Source: Diatrype stigma
Taxonomy: Eukaryota; Ascomycota; Sordariomycetes; Xylariales; Diatrypaceae
Assembly (NCBI GenBank): GCA_022225965.2
Contig: JAKJXP020000005.1
Coordinates: forward strand, 496,001 to 560,000
DNA length: 64,000 bases
Direction of reading: 5' to 3'
Numbering within the stretch: the first letter of the stretch is position 1; each line of letters opens with the position of its first letter. A program made the position numbers and the translations under genes. Positions 23,901 to 35,499 of this stretch are shown here, in pieces. The notes under the pieces are model-generated. The model worked only from the letters and a program-made list of their open reading frames with translations. It was not told the origin of the DNA and did not search any database.

Positions 23901-26175
23901 TCTCGTTCTCGAACTCCGAACCTATCAGACCGTGCGCGACATTTTTGTAAATGGTGTCGTTGAAGAGAAATGGCTCCTGCTGCACTAAGCCAATCTGAGA
24001 ACGCCACCATCTCAGGTCAATCTCCTCCAAGGGATGCCCATTGATGGATACTGAGCCTTTCAGCTCAATGGCAGGACCTGTCTCTTCCGCGTTGGGTACT
24101 GTGTCATCCTCATTATCAGAATCCACATCTTCTGTGTTCCGGCCCTTGGCTTTCTGCTTTTGCTTCTGCTTTTGCTTCTTCTTCTTCTCCAGCTCCTTCT
24201 TCTTGTCCTTTTCGATCGCCTTTGCGATGACGTATTGGTCGTGAAGTGTATACCATCGCTCAATCAGGCCAACAATGGTACTTTTCCCCGAACCTGAAGG
24301 TCCTACGATGGCTGTGATCTTGTTCTTCTGTATTCGGAGATTGAGCCCATCCAACACCTTTACATGTGGCCTACTCGGATAAGCGAATTGCACGCCCTCA
24401 AAGACAATATCATCTGTGGCGGAGACATCTGGTTCTCTCAACTCGCCAGACTTCGGACGAGGGGCATCGATGACGGTGAAGAACTCGCACGCGGCAACTA
24501 TGGCCTTCCCAATGGCTATAAGAGGCGTCGAAATCCGTTCCAGTGAAAGAACCATCATCATGACCGACATCAGAACGACTGTGATTGTGCCCACGCTGTC
24601 AACCCGACCTTCGGCGAACGACTTGGTGCCATACCAGAAAGCTAGTGCAAATGCTGAGTACATCGCGAAGAAGACAAGCCCGAATTGGGCCGCAATCAAG
24701 GGAGATGTTCTCTGGCCATGTCTCTTTGCGGCTTTAGCCCACACTGCAAAGCGTTCCGCCTATAACGCATGGAGTCAGTAAATGTTTCTTGACGAGATAG
24801 TTCAGAGATGTGAGAAGTCATTTGGGTATATGCCCCTTTTCCTGACTCCAGGTTCTGAAACTCGCCACGGAGAAGTTGGATAACTGGGTAAAACTGCGTA
24901 CCATTTGAGACTCAGCGCCACATGCGGTAATCATTCGGATCGAGGAGAAAGCCTCGCTGGCGATGGAAGATGATTTCGTTTCCGCCTTGGTCACCTTACC
25001 GGTACCTAGGACGATGAACGGAAGCAGGGCGCTAACCGACAGGCTGATGAACAAAATGACAGAAGACGTCACTAAAGCCAGGGCCCAGTTGTACGTGAAG
25101 GCGATGACGGTAGCGGAGATGATAGTCGCGAGGTATTCGATGAGCGTGCCCAGCTTTTCCGAGATCCCGAGCTGCAGGGTATTCGCTGTCGTTGTGATGG
25201 TGCCTGCTGCAGCTCCTGGCGCCATGGAGTCCAGGACATGAATCGACTGGCCGAAGAGGCATCGCAAGTAGTCAAGTCTAATAGCTGCAGACATCCGGAT
25301 ACCAATCATCCGGTACGCAAACTGTTATAATGAGGATAGTAAGTACGGGAATAGGGGATCAGGGGTGTTACTGGGATACAATACCTTGTTGATGTATGTC
25401 AGGAAGAATCTACCCAGGAATAGAATGAATATGTACAACCTAGAATGGAGATCTCAGCTTGCAGCTCGTCCGTTGAGGCATATCAATAAACCCACGTAAC
25501 TGCAGCACCTGGGGTTAGCTGGACACTCATCTAATTAAGCCGGTGACTATCTTGGACCTCCAAGTCATGTCATAGGAACGAGACCTCCTACTGACAACGA
25601 ACTATGCTCTCACTCTCGAAATACGCGAGATATGGATACAGATAAATTTGGATTCACTCACGTCGGTCACACTCCGCCTGGAATTCAGCCTGGGTGGCAG
25701 TAGGAGGATCGGAAAAGTAGCCGGTGAAGTTACCAACAAGCGATCCTAGTTGACAGTGAGCTATATGACACTCCAGTGGTTTTGACAGTACACAACTCAC
25801 CAAAGACAACATTCATCAGGGGAAGGGTCTTGAAGGTAACGGCAATTAGCATCGAGACAAAGTCTTGGACAGGAATCCTCCACTTACGACACCGGCTCCC
25901 ATCGCGGCCAGCGCAGCGATAACCATCAGGGGTATATCCCACCCCCTGGCATAGGAAAATATTCTCTAATGTCGAGTCAGCGCGGACTGCGAGAGCAACT
26001 AGACTGCGCGAATCAGACTAACTGTATAGTCACCAAATGTCGCCTCCCTTTCTGCACGCAGACTCGCATCTTGACGCGCCTTTTCCTCCTTACTGTGATC
26101 TGCACTCTCCGCGGTTGGAGTATCCATCGCCTCCTTTCGAATGACGGTATCTGGGTCTTGGTTTTTACTGTCCAT
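20938..26175 (-). CDS. Full-size ABCB (MDR-type) multidrug transporter
   Basis: Twelve exons rebuilt on the minus strand give 1,350 residues: 26175-26023, 25965-25888, 25828-25801, 25745-25662, 25499-25496, 25439-25385, 25321-24902, 24759-23247, 23154-22772, 22593-21738, 21555-21104, 20964-20938. All introns are GT-AG, most with CTRAY branch sites, and phases agree throughout. Architecture (TMD-NBD)2. NBD1: Walker A GPSGSGKS (~427), signature LSGGQRQR (~600), Walker [14 protein letters not shown]-loop IAHRLST. NBD2: [35 protein letters not shown]. The last exon adds CQSQALDR, the usual end of this family. NBD1 holds a Lys/Gln-rich then acidic insertion (~448-507). Expected to export hydrophobic compounds at the plasma membrane; substrate unknown. 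The 4-nt exon 5 is the least certain part. Confidence 0.92.
21061..21074 (+). repeat. Poly-G tract in the last ABC intron
   Basis: Fourteen consecutive G on the plus strand (C on the sense strand) inside the 139-bp intron 20965-21103. Likely length-variable; of note only as a possible sequencing or length-polymorphism spot. Confidence 0.8.
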
Positions 26176-27923
26176 TGTCGGAAAGCTGCTTGGAATGGAG
26201 GGATATCGTTATGACATTCGCAGTGTTGAGGCCAAGCGATGGAATCATGCAAGAACAACGTAATCAAGACAGCCAGTCCAGTCCAAACGGGTCGAAGAGA
26301 TTGTTATATATTGTCTACGGTCCTTTAAAAATGCCAAGATCCTAGGTATGATCATGGTAGCCTAATGCGGCGCGACAAGATCTATACGTGGTCCTGAAGC
26401 ACACCAGTCTACGGGGAGTACGGTAGCCGGCAGATACGCGGATTCAGCTTGGGGTACTGTAGGACTTGTACCGAAATTGTCTACCTTTACTTTACTTCGG
26501 CATTCGGAACAAGTCAGAAATACGGTCGAGCAATGAACGGGATTCGCATAGACAAGAAGGTTGTTAGGAGTGTTCGCCATTGGAGCAGCTAGAAGCTTAA
26601 CAATGCTGGAACCACCAATCGCATTGCTCGACAGCTTAACAACAAATGTAATTGGCAGGACATAAAATGCGATGGGCCGTACGAATACGATCGCGATTGC
26701 TACATGTATGTAGGTACCTATGGGCTGCTATGGGTCTCTGAGGTTCTGAGCTGCTGGATTCTAACCTCTAGGGGTCCAGTCTAGGGGTATACAGCCTAGC
26801 AGTCCAGGCAGTCCATTAGTGACTCGAAATAACTACATGCGGCCGTTTCCCCTGCAGCTCCCGTATGATATGGATGGGGGAAGTGGGGCGAGATAGTCCC
26901 TATAGCATTGCCAAGCTTTTCTCGAACAAGGGTACGCCCACCAATCAGCTGGCCTTCGTTTACGGTTTTCGTTTACTAAGTATGCAGTATAAATTGTTAG
27001 CAGTTCTACCCCCTACCATCTCATACGCCGCAACTTCAACCATCATCTAACTAGATCTTCGTGCTACGTATCGTGTGAGATTCTACTGTACTATTTCCGG
27101 TATCGTCCTTTTGAATGGACGATTACATGACGTGTCGTGCTTCGTGCTTAGGACGCAATCGCATGACTCAGGATGATTTTCTATTATATCATATTTTCGA
27201 CTGAGGTAAATATGTCCATTGCAGCTAATAGTTATTCCACATAACCAAGGTCACATCCCTTATGGAACCACCAAGTATAATATGACATCACAGTAAGCTC
27301 AGAAGATGCAACGTCGAGACGCCCAGATCTTCAGAAGCCCTTCTCATGGAAATGTAGAAACCAGGGGGTGACTGAAATGCTACCATCTTATGGCGACTCG
27401 CAAGATTCCTCCTCGGGGTCGCGGGACGGTGTGGCATCCGTCATGTCGGCAATTTATATTAACTAGGTACCGAAAATAGCATGCAAGAAGTTTCGGGGAC
27501 GATCTCGCATCTCCGAGGTGAAACCTCATAGGTGGTAGGTAGCAAAGGGGCCCCTGAATATGTGCAAGTCGACAAACCGCTGTGAGGGGTCCCGGCTGCA
27601 GGTCCCTCTCCAAACTAGATGCACTACGAACCTGATGTTCACAGCACCGTATGTCCATATAGTATGATTTTCAGGGACTCCTAATCCTTAATTGAATCTC
27701 GCATCCCATTTCACGCCCCTTTTGAGATGATTGTCAATATTGAAATCGCCCAGCTAATCATGACCAGATCCTGCCCCAATGAGGAAAACGCCATAATACG
27801 TGACAGGCAGTGAGTAATTCGTGTCCGTGTCATTCATTTCCAGCCATTCTAAGTTATTCAAGATAGATATCATCCATGGCAAACACCTCACATGCTCGTC
27901 TTCAGCCAGCCTCTCCCTCCCAG
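26176..27923. other. Intergenic, promoter of the ABC gene
   Basis: About 1.75 kb holding the ABC transporter 5' flank and the 3' flank of the adenylation-enzyme gene. No supported coding frame and no RNA gene recognised. Confidence 0.6.
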
Positions 27924-29812
27924 TCATGACTTCTGCTCCTGCTCCTCCCCACCACCGCCGCCACCACCACCACCAACACCACTACTGCTATCACCGCTCT
28001 CGGAGACCTCCACCTTCCAGTCGAGGGTGTGCACGATAGAGCCGAACCGCTGGTTCGCGTCCTGCCACTTGTCCCCGAACTTCCGGTACGTCTCCTCGAT
28101 GCGGTCGCCGTACTTGCGCATCGTCTGCGCCCGGTTCACGCTGCCCTTGGGCGTGCGGACGAACCCGCCGGGGCCCACGTACAGGATGTGGGAGCGCATG
28201 ATGCAGGCGTAGACGGGGATCTTGGCGTTCTGGGGCTCGACGACGTCGGCCCACAGCGACGCCTCGACGGCCGCCTGGTCCTGCTGCTCTCCGTCCTCGC
28301 CCTGCCGCAGCTCCACGAGCAGCAGCGGCTGCCGCCGGCCCGTGCCGACGACGAGCGCGCCGACGACGCGGCGGTCGGCCAGGATGGCGCGCTCCATGGG
28401 CGCCGGGTGCATGTTGATGCCGGTGGAGAAGGTGAGGAGGTCGTCGGCGCGGCCGGCGAAGCGCCAGGCGTAGGCGGCCTTGGCCGGGTCCGGGTGCGGC
28501 GTCCAGAGGTCGCCCGACCGGTACTCGGGGTAGGGCGGGGGCCCGGCCGTCTCGGGCGTGATGCCCTGGCGCAGGTGCCAGGCCGACAGGTGGGCGTTGT
28601 CGGGCCGCATGACCACCACGGCCTCGTACAGGCCGACGGGCGCGCCGTCGTCGGCGAAGCATTCGGCGGCCTCGAGGGGCCGCAGCGCCAGCGCGCCGTG
28701 CACCGTGTCGAAGTGCACGTACGCGGCGTCGGCGTTGTCGCCCTCCAGCTGCGGCGGCGCCCACACCTCGGTCGCGCCCCAGATGTTCTGGATGCGCGTG
28801 TGCCGCCCCCACACGCCGATGGCGTAGTCGGACAGCGCCGCGCCCCCGAAGCACACCTTGTCGAACCCTTCGATGTAGCGCCGCGCGTCGCCGCGCCGCG
28901 CGATGTCCTCCATCATCCACGGGGTCAGGGTCGCCGCCGTCACGCGCGCGTGCTCGATGATGGCGTAGATGTCGGCGGCGTCGACCCCGCGGTGGCGGAA
29001 CCCCGGCACGAACACCCCGCCCCCGAACACGCTCAGGTTGAGCGCGTACTGCGCCGACATGGCGTGGTAGGGCAGCGTGACCGTCAGGAACCGCACCCCG
29101 TCGCCGACCGCCGACAGCTCCAGGCAGTGCGGCAGGCCGTGCGCGTCGGGCAGCGCGAGGTGCGCGTCCAGCGACGCCGTCACCGCGTGGTTCAGCACCA
29201 CCGGCTTCGGGTCGCCCGTCGTCCCGCTCGAGTGCAGGATCAGGTACGGGTCGAGCTTGGCCTCGTCGTACGTCTTGGTGTAGGGGTAGGGCTTCGCCTG
29301 TGCCGCCGCCGCCGCGTCGCCAGTCCCGCTGGACGCCAGCAGGTCGTCGAGGTCCGGGACCAGAAAGTGCGCCATCTCCGGGCGGCCGGCCAGGATGTCG
29401 TCGACACGGACGCCGACGGCGGAGAACAGGGCGGCGCACTCGGTCTGGCGCATCAGCGAGAGGTGGACGTCGCGGCTGTTGAGCTGGGACGAGAAGAGCA
29501 CCTTGTGGCCCGTCTTGCACACGGCCATCTCCATCATGTGGTAGCGCAGGTCCGGGACGCCGAGGTAGGCGACCGTCTCGAAGGTGGCGGATCGCCCGCC
29601 CATGGCCCGCTCGATGAACCACGCCAGCCGGTCGATCGCGCCCGCGAGCTGCCGGTAGCTCACGTCCTCGTACCCCTGAGACAGGTCCCAGTCGTCGATT
29701 GGGATCGAGGCCCACGGCCGGTCCGGCTGATCACGCGCCCGCTCGTCGATGACGGCGGGCAGCAGGCGCCGCCCACAGTTCGGCGGCGGGGCCGGGCGGT
29801 TGCGGTTGCCCT

Positions 29813-29845
<33 letters not shown>

Positions 29846-29855
29846 AGTTTGTCAT
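27924..29855 (-). CDS. Stand-alone AMP-forming adenylation enzyme (NRPS-like A domain)
   Basis: Intronless, 643 residues, very GC-rich. It has the adenylate-forming core: LHSSGTTGDPKP (~208-219), WGATE (~358), YRSGDLW (~447), FAGRADDLLTFSTG (~468) and the catalytic-lysine block TPKGSVNR (~569). The LHSSGTTGDPKP form is typical of the A domain of fungal A-T-R reductases (alpha-aminoadipate or aryl-acid reductase type), but no carrier or reductase domain follows: after about 620 residues the protein ends in a poly-Gly/Glu tail. The N-terminus is Asn-Gly repeats from a six-base repeat. It should activate a carboxylic acid as acyl-AMP and pass it to CoA or to a carrier protein in trans. Substrate unknown. 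A link to the NRPS 20 kb away is possible but unsupported. Confidence 0.85.
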
Positions 29856-31151
29856 CGTCTTTTTCGTTCTCGTTCTCGTTTTCGTCTCCGTGTTTCGGGT
29901 GAGGCGCGATATACAGATTGGTTGTGCCTCTATTTCTCAGTCACTCACTCACGGTCTTTCTCCCTATCTCTCTCTCCCTTCCACTAAGAACAAAAGTGCT
30001 AGAGATGATGACAGCCACCAGGTAGCACCACTGCTTGCTAGAACACCAGGATTAGTCGCGGAATGGTACAAGTCTTAGTCTATATCTCGCAGCACAGCCT
30101 TCTCTGCATTGTTTTTAGGGAGAGGTAGGCGAAGGTGTGCGCGTGCGTGGGAGTCTGTTGCGCACCTTATTATACATAGCATAGGAAGACTCCGCCAAGC
30201 TTCGTTTCATTGTTGCGGGCAGGGTGGGAAGGGGAAGGACGCCACTTCCGCACGCCCCGAAACTCGGCTCTGCGTCCCCAGGTTACAATTCGGGAAGATA
30301 TGTGTCCCGTGTTTGCGTACACTGCGATCCTTCGCCGCGCCTTCTAGCTGTTGAATGTGACCTTGGACGGGGGGGTTGGACCGGGGGCGGCTGATCTTAA
30401 TCGGAAAGGTAGCATCGGTCCAAGTCTGGAAAGTGCATAAGCAACAAGGTGCTGAAGGAACATCTCGGGTGGTCGCACATTTCTATAACTAATACCGCAT
30501 TCACGTTATTATGAACAACCAACAGGCTCTCGAGAGGGAAGTCGGTATCCAATTATGTGGGCGATGCTCTCGGCAGCCTGGGATGAATCAAGACCGGCCG
30601 GTTATCCTCAGTTATATGTCTCCGCATTATGAACTCTTTTGTCTTTAACGGTGTTATAAGCGCCCGATTGTTAGTACTAGAAATATGACAGGTCGGAAAG
30701 AAGGAAGAAAAACAGGTGAAGTCTCTCGGACTTTATCATGGACTACTTGGCTCATTGGTTCTAGTTGTTGCAGTTGTCGTATAGGGCTTGTCACGTCGGT
30801 TCCGCGCTCCCGAACTACGACCTACCAGTCATTCTATGAGAAACCAGGGTTTAACTTTATTGCGAGTGTTGGCGGAGAAGACACACCGGTACAGGGAGGA
30901 CCGCATGCATATACGTATTCTTCTCATACGACAGCTTGACGTTGTAGTCGACAGCAGCTCTGATACACTTTCCATGCCTACCTACTTAGCTATACCTACT
31001 TACATATGCTGGCACTTTCTCCTCTTGCCCGGAAGCAATCGTGCGGCTCAGTCCATGCCGCTTGTTAGCGGTGTCCCTGGAATAACTTAGCGCTATTGGA
31101 GGCGGACCGACGTCTTTTGTTCTTCTGCCCTGCAATGCATACGGTCGGCCA
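29856..31151. other. Intergenic, up to the transposon boundary
   Basis: Promoter region of the adenylation gene, then unremarkable sequence. No gene supported. Base composition changes sharply at 31,164 where the inserted block starts. Confidence 0.65.
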
Positions 31152-31163
31152 TAGTGATTACTG
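31152..31163 (+). repeat. 12-bp target-site duplication, left copy
   Basis: TAGTGATTACTG directly precedes the AT-rich block and is repeated exactly at 62957-62968 directly after it. This shows that the whole 31.8-kb block began as one insertion into normal sequence. Confidence 0.85.
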
Positions 31164-31188
31164 TTTTAGAATACATTTTGACGCTATA
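31164..31188 (+). repeat. Left terminal inverted repeat of the outermost element
   Basis: TTTTAGAATACATTTTGAC followed by a TATAA tail. Against the reverse complement of the right end it differs in four of the first 19 positions, all transitions. Confidence 0.75.
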
Positions 31189-33699
31189 AGGCCATCCCTA
31201 GGTAAAATTAAACATCTTTTAGTAAATTAAGCGTAAATTAGCAATTACCATAAGCCATATAAATATTACTTAAGTAATAATATGCAACAACTAATGTATC
31301 TAAAGGTAAAAAACGGTATATAGGCTTATATAAGCCTATGCAAATATAAATATTATTACTTAATATTATAACAGCATAAATTAAATCATTTTTACGTTAA
31401 AAAAACAATATAAGTCGTATTAAAACAGTTATTACCGCCTTTAATTTAAAATAAACCGCTTTATTTTATATATATTAATATTAAATACGAAAACGTAATA
31501 TTTTAAAAATTAATAAGCTAAAAACGATTAATAATAATTATAAAAGCTTATATAAAACAATAAGGATTTTATTAAAACATATAAAGGTCGACCGAAATTA
31601 ATTAAATTTAAAAAGGCTTATTCGGATTAAAACAAATTTATATATTCGTTTATTATTCTTTTTTAATTATCGTTATTCGTTACATATACGTATTTTCCTA
31701 TATTAACTTGCTTTAATTCTATTTATTTATTTAGATTTTTTATTATTTATATCATGTTTTATATTTTTTAATATAGCGTTTTTAATAAGCACAATTCGAC
31801 CTTTAGGTTTTGCCCGGAATACGGCAAAAGCTTAAAGCCCATACTTATCGATTTAACGAAATCTTCCCTTTTTATAAAAGCCCTTACATACTTTATTCGG
31901 CCTTAAGCTATTATATTCATAATTATACCGATTAATAATATCCATAAATAACCTTAACTTAACTTTTTATAAGCTATTAATAGGATTACATAAAAGCGCA
32001 AAAAAAGTAATTAACTTAAACCAATCCAAATTATCGCTAACGACGTTTTTTTAGCCTTATATATTACTTAAAAACAATAAATCCTCTTTAATTTAGGATT
32101 TATTATTATTAAAATAAAGGCGATTTATCGTAAGCCGCAAATATTCGCTTTAATTATTTCCATTAATAATAGCTTTTTAAATTATCCAGCCGTAATTAAA
32201 TAAATATTCGTTATTTAAAAAATATACGATTAATATCGACATAAATCTAATTAGGAAATAATAAGAAATATCCGCTTAAAAAATAAACAAAACTATATTT
32301 CTTTATTATTAAATAAAATGGATTTTATATGGCTTATTAATATTAAAAAAACGAATAACGTAAATATTAATAAAAACAAATTTACCGTTAACATTATATA
32401 TCGAAATATAAAAAACCTAATAAAGAAAAATAAAAATGAACCATTTATTAAAAAGGCCAAAAAAAAAAAGCAAAGGCAAGGCCAAAGCTATTAAGGCCCT
32501 TAAGGCGCCTATAACAAGTCCGTATAACTTTAATGCAAATATAGCAAACGTTAATATTATAATAAAAACGGGCAACTTATGAATGTAAAGGGGATTAATT
32601 AATATATAAGCCAATATAGGTCCGAAAATTAAACAGGAGCCATTTATTTTAATAAAATAAAAGCCCATTATTCCGATTAAATAAGAAAAACCGATAATAG
32701 CCTTATTTTAAATCGATATAAATCCGCTGGTTTCGATATAATCCGTTCCGAACTTAACGTAATCCGTACTTAACTCGACGCAGCCGATACCAGATTTAAC
32801 GTAACCCGTATTAGCCAGCCTTAAGCAACATAAAAATAAAGGATTTATAACAAAATCGAATAGCCTTATATAGGCTTTTGCAAATTTAAAAAGATTATTA
32901 TTATTCATTATAAAAATAACGAAAGGGAAAAAAAAAGCTTTAATAAGATTAAATAAAAATAATAAAGGGCAAAATAAATTAAAACGAATTAATTAAAAAG
33001 AATAAGAATTGGCATAAATTAATATAAAACCAGAAAATTATTTTATTATATTATAAAACATTTAATTAACCTTAATTTCGCTTTATTAATCTTGCTTAAT
33101 TTTTTTTGTTTTTATTTTAATTTTACGCGAAATTATTTAAACCTATAATATTAATATCCAATTCGTAATAGGTTCGTTTAAAATAATCCTTAATTCTACA
33201 AAACTTTTTAAATTCAAATAACGGAAATTAAGCTTTTAATGTTTCTTACGTTTTTAATCGGTTTCGTACGTAAATGTATTGATTTAATTATGGCGTTATA
33301 GCGCCGTTTTTAAGAAAAATAAGTAAAAAACCGCCTATTTTATTTAGGATTTATTTATAAATAACCATAATAAAAATTAGCAAATATGTATTAAAATCGA
33401 TGCCGTTCGTTTTAACGTATTATATAAGCTCCGTTTATTTGTTTTCGTTTAATAAGACCTTATAATCCTTAAAGCCTTGGCTTGTATCGAATATGATATA
33501 TAAATCGTAAGGTATACCATTTACGACATAAAAACGATTAAGTTATTTACGAATCTTATGGCCGTTTTAATTCGTTACGAAACTAATAAACTTTTATCGA
33601 AATATAAACATATAAATAAAAACCAATATAATCTTATACGAGATTTTATGTTTATTTTAAAAGCCTTTCCTTTTTAATTTGCCGAAATATTCCTAATAA

Positions 33700-34330
33700 A
33701 AATTAATACAAATTTATATAACGTTATATAATTAGGTATAGCATTTATATATTAAAATAAAAACCGTTCTTTAATTAATCGAAACCATTAATTTTTTATG
33801 CGTTAATTTATAATATTAATACCGTATAACCAATACGCATTTTATAAAAATAGGCCAAAAAGGGATTTGCCGAAATTAATAAAAGCATATTTAAAATTAA
33901 GCAAATTGCTATTAAATGTATTTTAATTTGGTTATTCGTTATTGGTTTATATTATAAACTTTTTAAGGTATTTTCGGGTTTTAACGGCTTAAAATAGGTA
34001 ATAATGAATTCCTGCAATAAATTTAATCTTTATGCCATAATCGAAACGAATAACTTAAGAAATAAAGCCGAATTGTCGAATAAAGTATATGTATTACGCG
34101 AAAACCGATCGAGCCGTTAAAGCATTAAAGCTTATGAAAAACCATGAAATATAGCATAAAAACGCGTTAACGCTTATATAAATTTCGAAGCCATATTATG
34201 TAAGTTTATAATAAGCGTTAATAAATAATATATAATTAGGTTCGGATATGATTTAATTATTACGGCGGCGATAAAACTTTTGCCGGCGTTTATTAATTTT
34301 TTTAAAATAAAACTTTTTATATATAAAGCA
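33700..34330 (-). pseudogene. DDE / integrase-core transposase relic of the outermost element
   Basis: One minus-strand frame, broken only by stops, carries the blocks of a fungal integrase-core (DDE) transposase: an EIYISVNAF block, an RFDYG block and an RIKN-stop-W block. In intact relatives these read D-A-Y-S, R-x-D-x-G-T-E and N-Q-R-I-E-x-W-W. The first catalytic Asp codon (34166-34168) is now AAC (Asn), the second (34040-34042) is still Asp, and the Glu codon (33794-33796) is now AAA (Lys). All three are in the same frame with no indels between. Family assignment rests on my recall of the motif set. Confidence 0.65.
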
Positions 34331-35000
34331 AAACGTATATCGGGAAATATTAAAGCCTTATTATTAGATATATGTTTATAATATCGTATTATTAAGGCGT
34401 TATATTATATTTTAAGTAGCCTTTTTTGCGGTAAAATATTCGCATAACGAATCCTTACGGGCTTCGATAATTTCGGGCTGTTATTATCGATGAATATTAT
34501 AATTGCGTCGAAGCTATTACATACCGGTTTTGATTATAATAAATCCTTCTTTACGTAAATATTAAAGAAGCTTATCGTTATTATAGCCGTAATTATAATA
34601 TAAGGCTTAAAAACGCGTTATAAAAGCTTCGAACGGGACGATACGGATTTGATTTAAGATAATATTTTATTACTAAAACCGTCGTAATAGGGTAATACGA
34701 TTCGTATTAATGCCATATTCGTTAAAAAGAAGCTATATAAGGGTGTTTAAAGGTATATAAGTTTAATATTTTTTAATACGTTACTTACGATATGGTTTAA
34801 GATTAATAAAGTTTTAATTCATTATTGCAAGATATTAAAGAGCCGAATTATGCTTAATAAGAACGAAACAATATTATACGAAATAATACAAAATGAAATA
34901 ATGAAATAAAGAAATATAAAAGGCAAAAAGAAAACGCGTTAATGTTACGCGAACGTATAATGGTTAATATAATATAAATAAGGTTTATGTAATTCCGATA

Positions 35001-35115
35001 AGGTTTATATAGTTTTATTTAGATTTATATAGCTTTATATAAACTTATATAGCTTTAAGCAGATTTATATAGCTTTAATTAAATTTATATAGCCTTAATT
35101 AAATTTATATAAGAT
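35001..35115. repeat. 20-bp tandem repeat, about 5.5 copies
   Basis: Units close to GATTTATATAGCTTTAATTA repeat with an exact 20-bp period just outside the left LTR. The sequence is RIP-altered, so copies vary at transitions. Confidence 0.75.
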
Positions 35116-35234
35116 TTATACGTAATATAAACGTTTTATTGCATTTATATTTCCTTATTTAGGTTATTAAGAAGCCTATAAAACGTCCGAAAACCATGGT
35201 AAAAGTAAAAGCAAACTTATATTTCCGGATATAG

Positions 35235-35239
35235 CTATA
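35235..35239 (+). repeat. 5-bp target-site duplication CTATA, left copy
   Basis: CTATA abuts the left LTR and is repeated exactly at 61535-61539 after the right LTR. Confidence 0.8.
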
Positions 35240-35499
35240 TGTTATGGACGTTCCGAACTCCCTACTTTTAGCTAGGAATGCCGGCGGCGTCGATAACGTC
35301 GACTGTATATAGGGGCATAGTACCGCTATATAATACTTAGTATTATTTATTATTAGTATAAAAATAAAGTTATAAAGTAATAAAAGCATAAATTGCTATA
35401 AAATATTAGGAATTCCAAAAACTTTTATATAATTCTTAATAATATTAAATAAAAATACGTAATATTAAATAATTCTAAGAACTATTATATTACGTAATA
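35240..35499. repeat. Left LTR of the larger gypsy element
   Basis: A 260-bp direct repeat with 61275-61534, including the shared block ATGCCGGCGGCGTCGATAAC. Starts TGTTATGG; ends TTACGTAATA, where the partner ends TTACGTAACA, so the ancestral ends are TG...CA. Confidence 0.85.

Noticed and set aside
28029..29987. 652-codon open frame on the plus strand
   Set aside because: It is the antisense shadow of the very GC-rich adenylation-enzyme gene; no motif, and the minus strand has complete family motifs.
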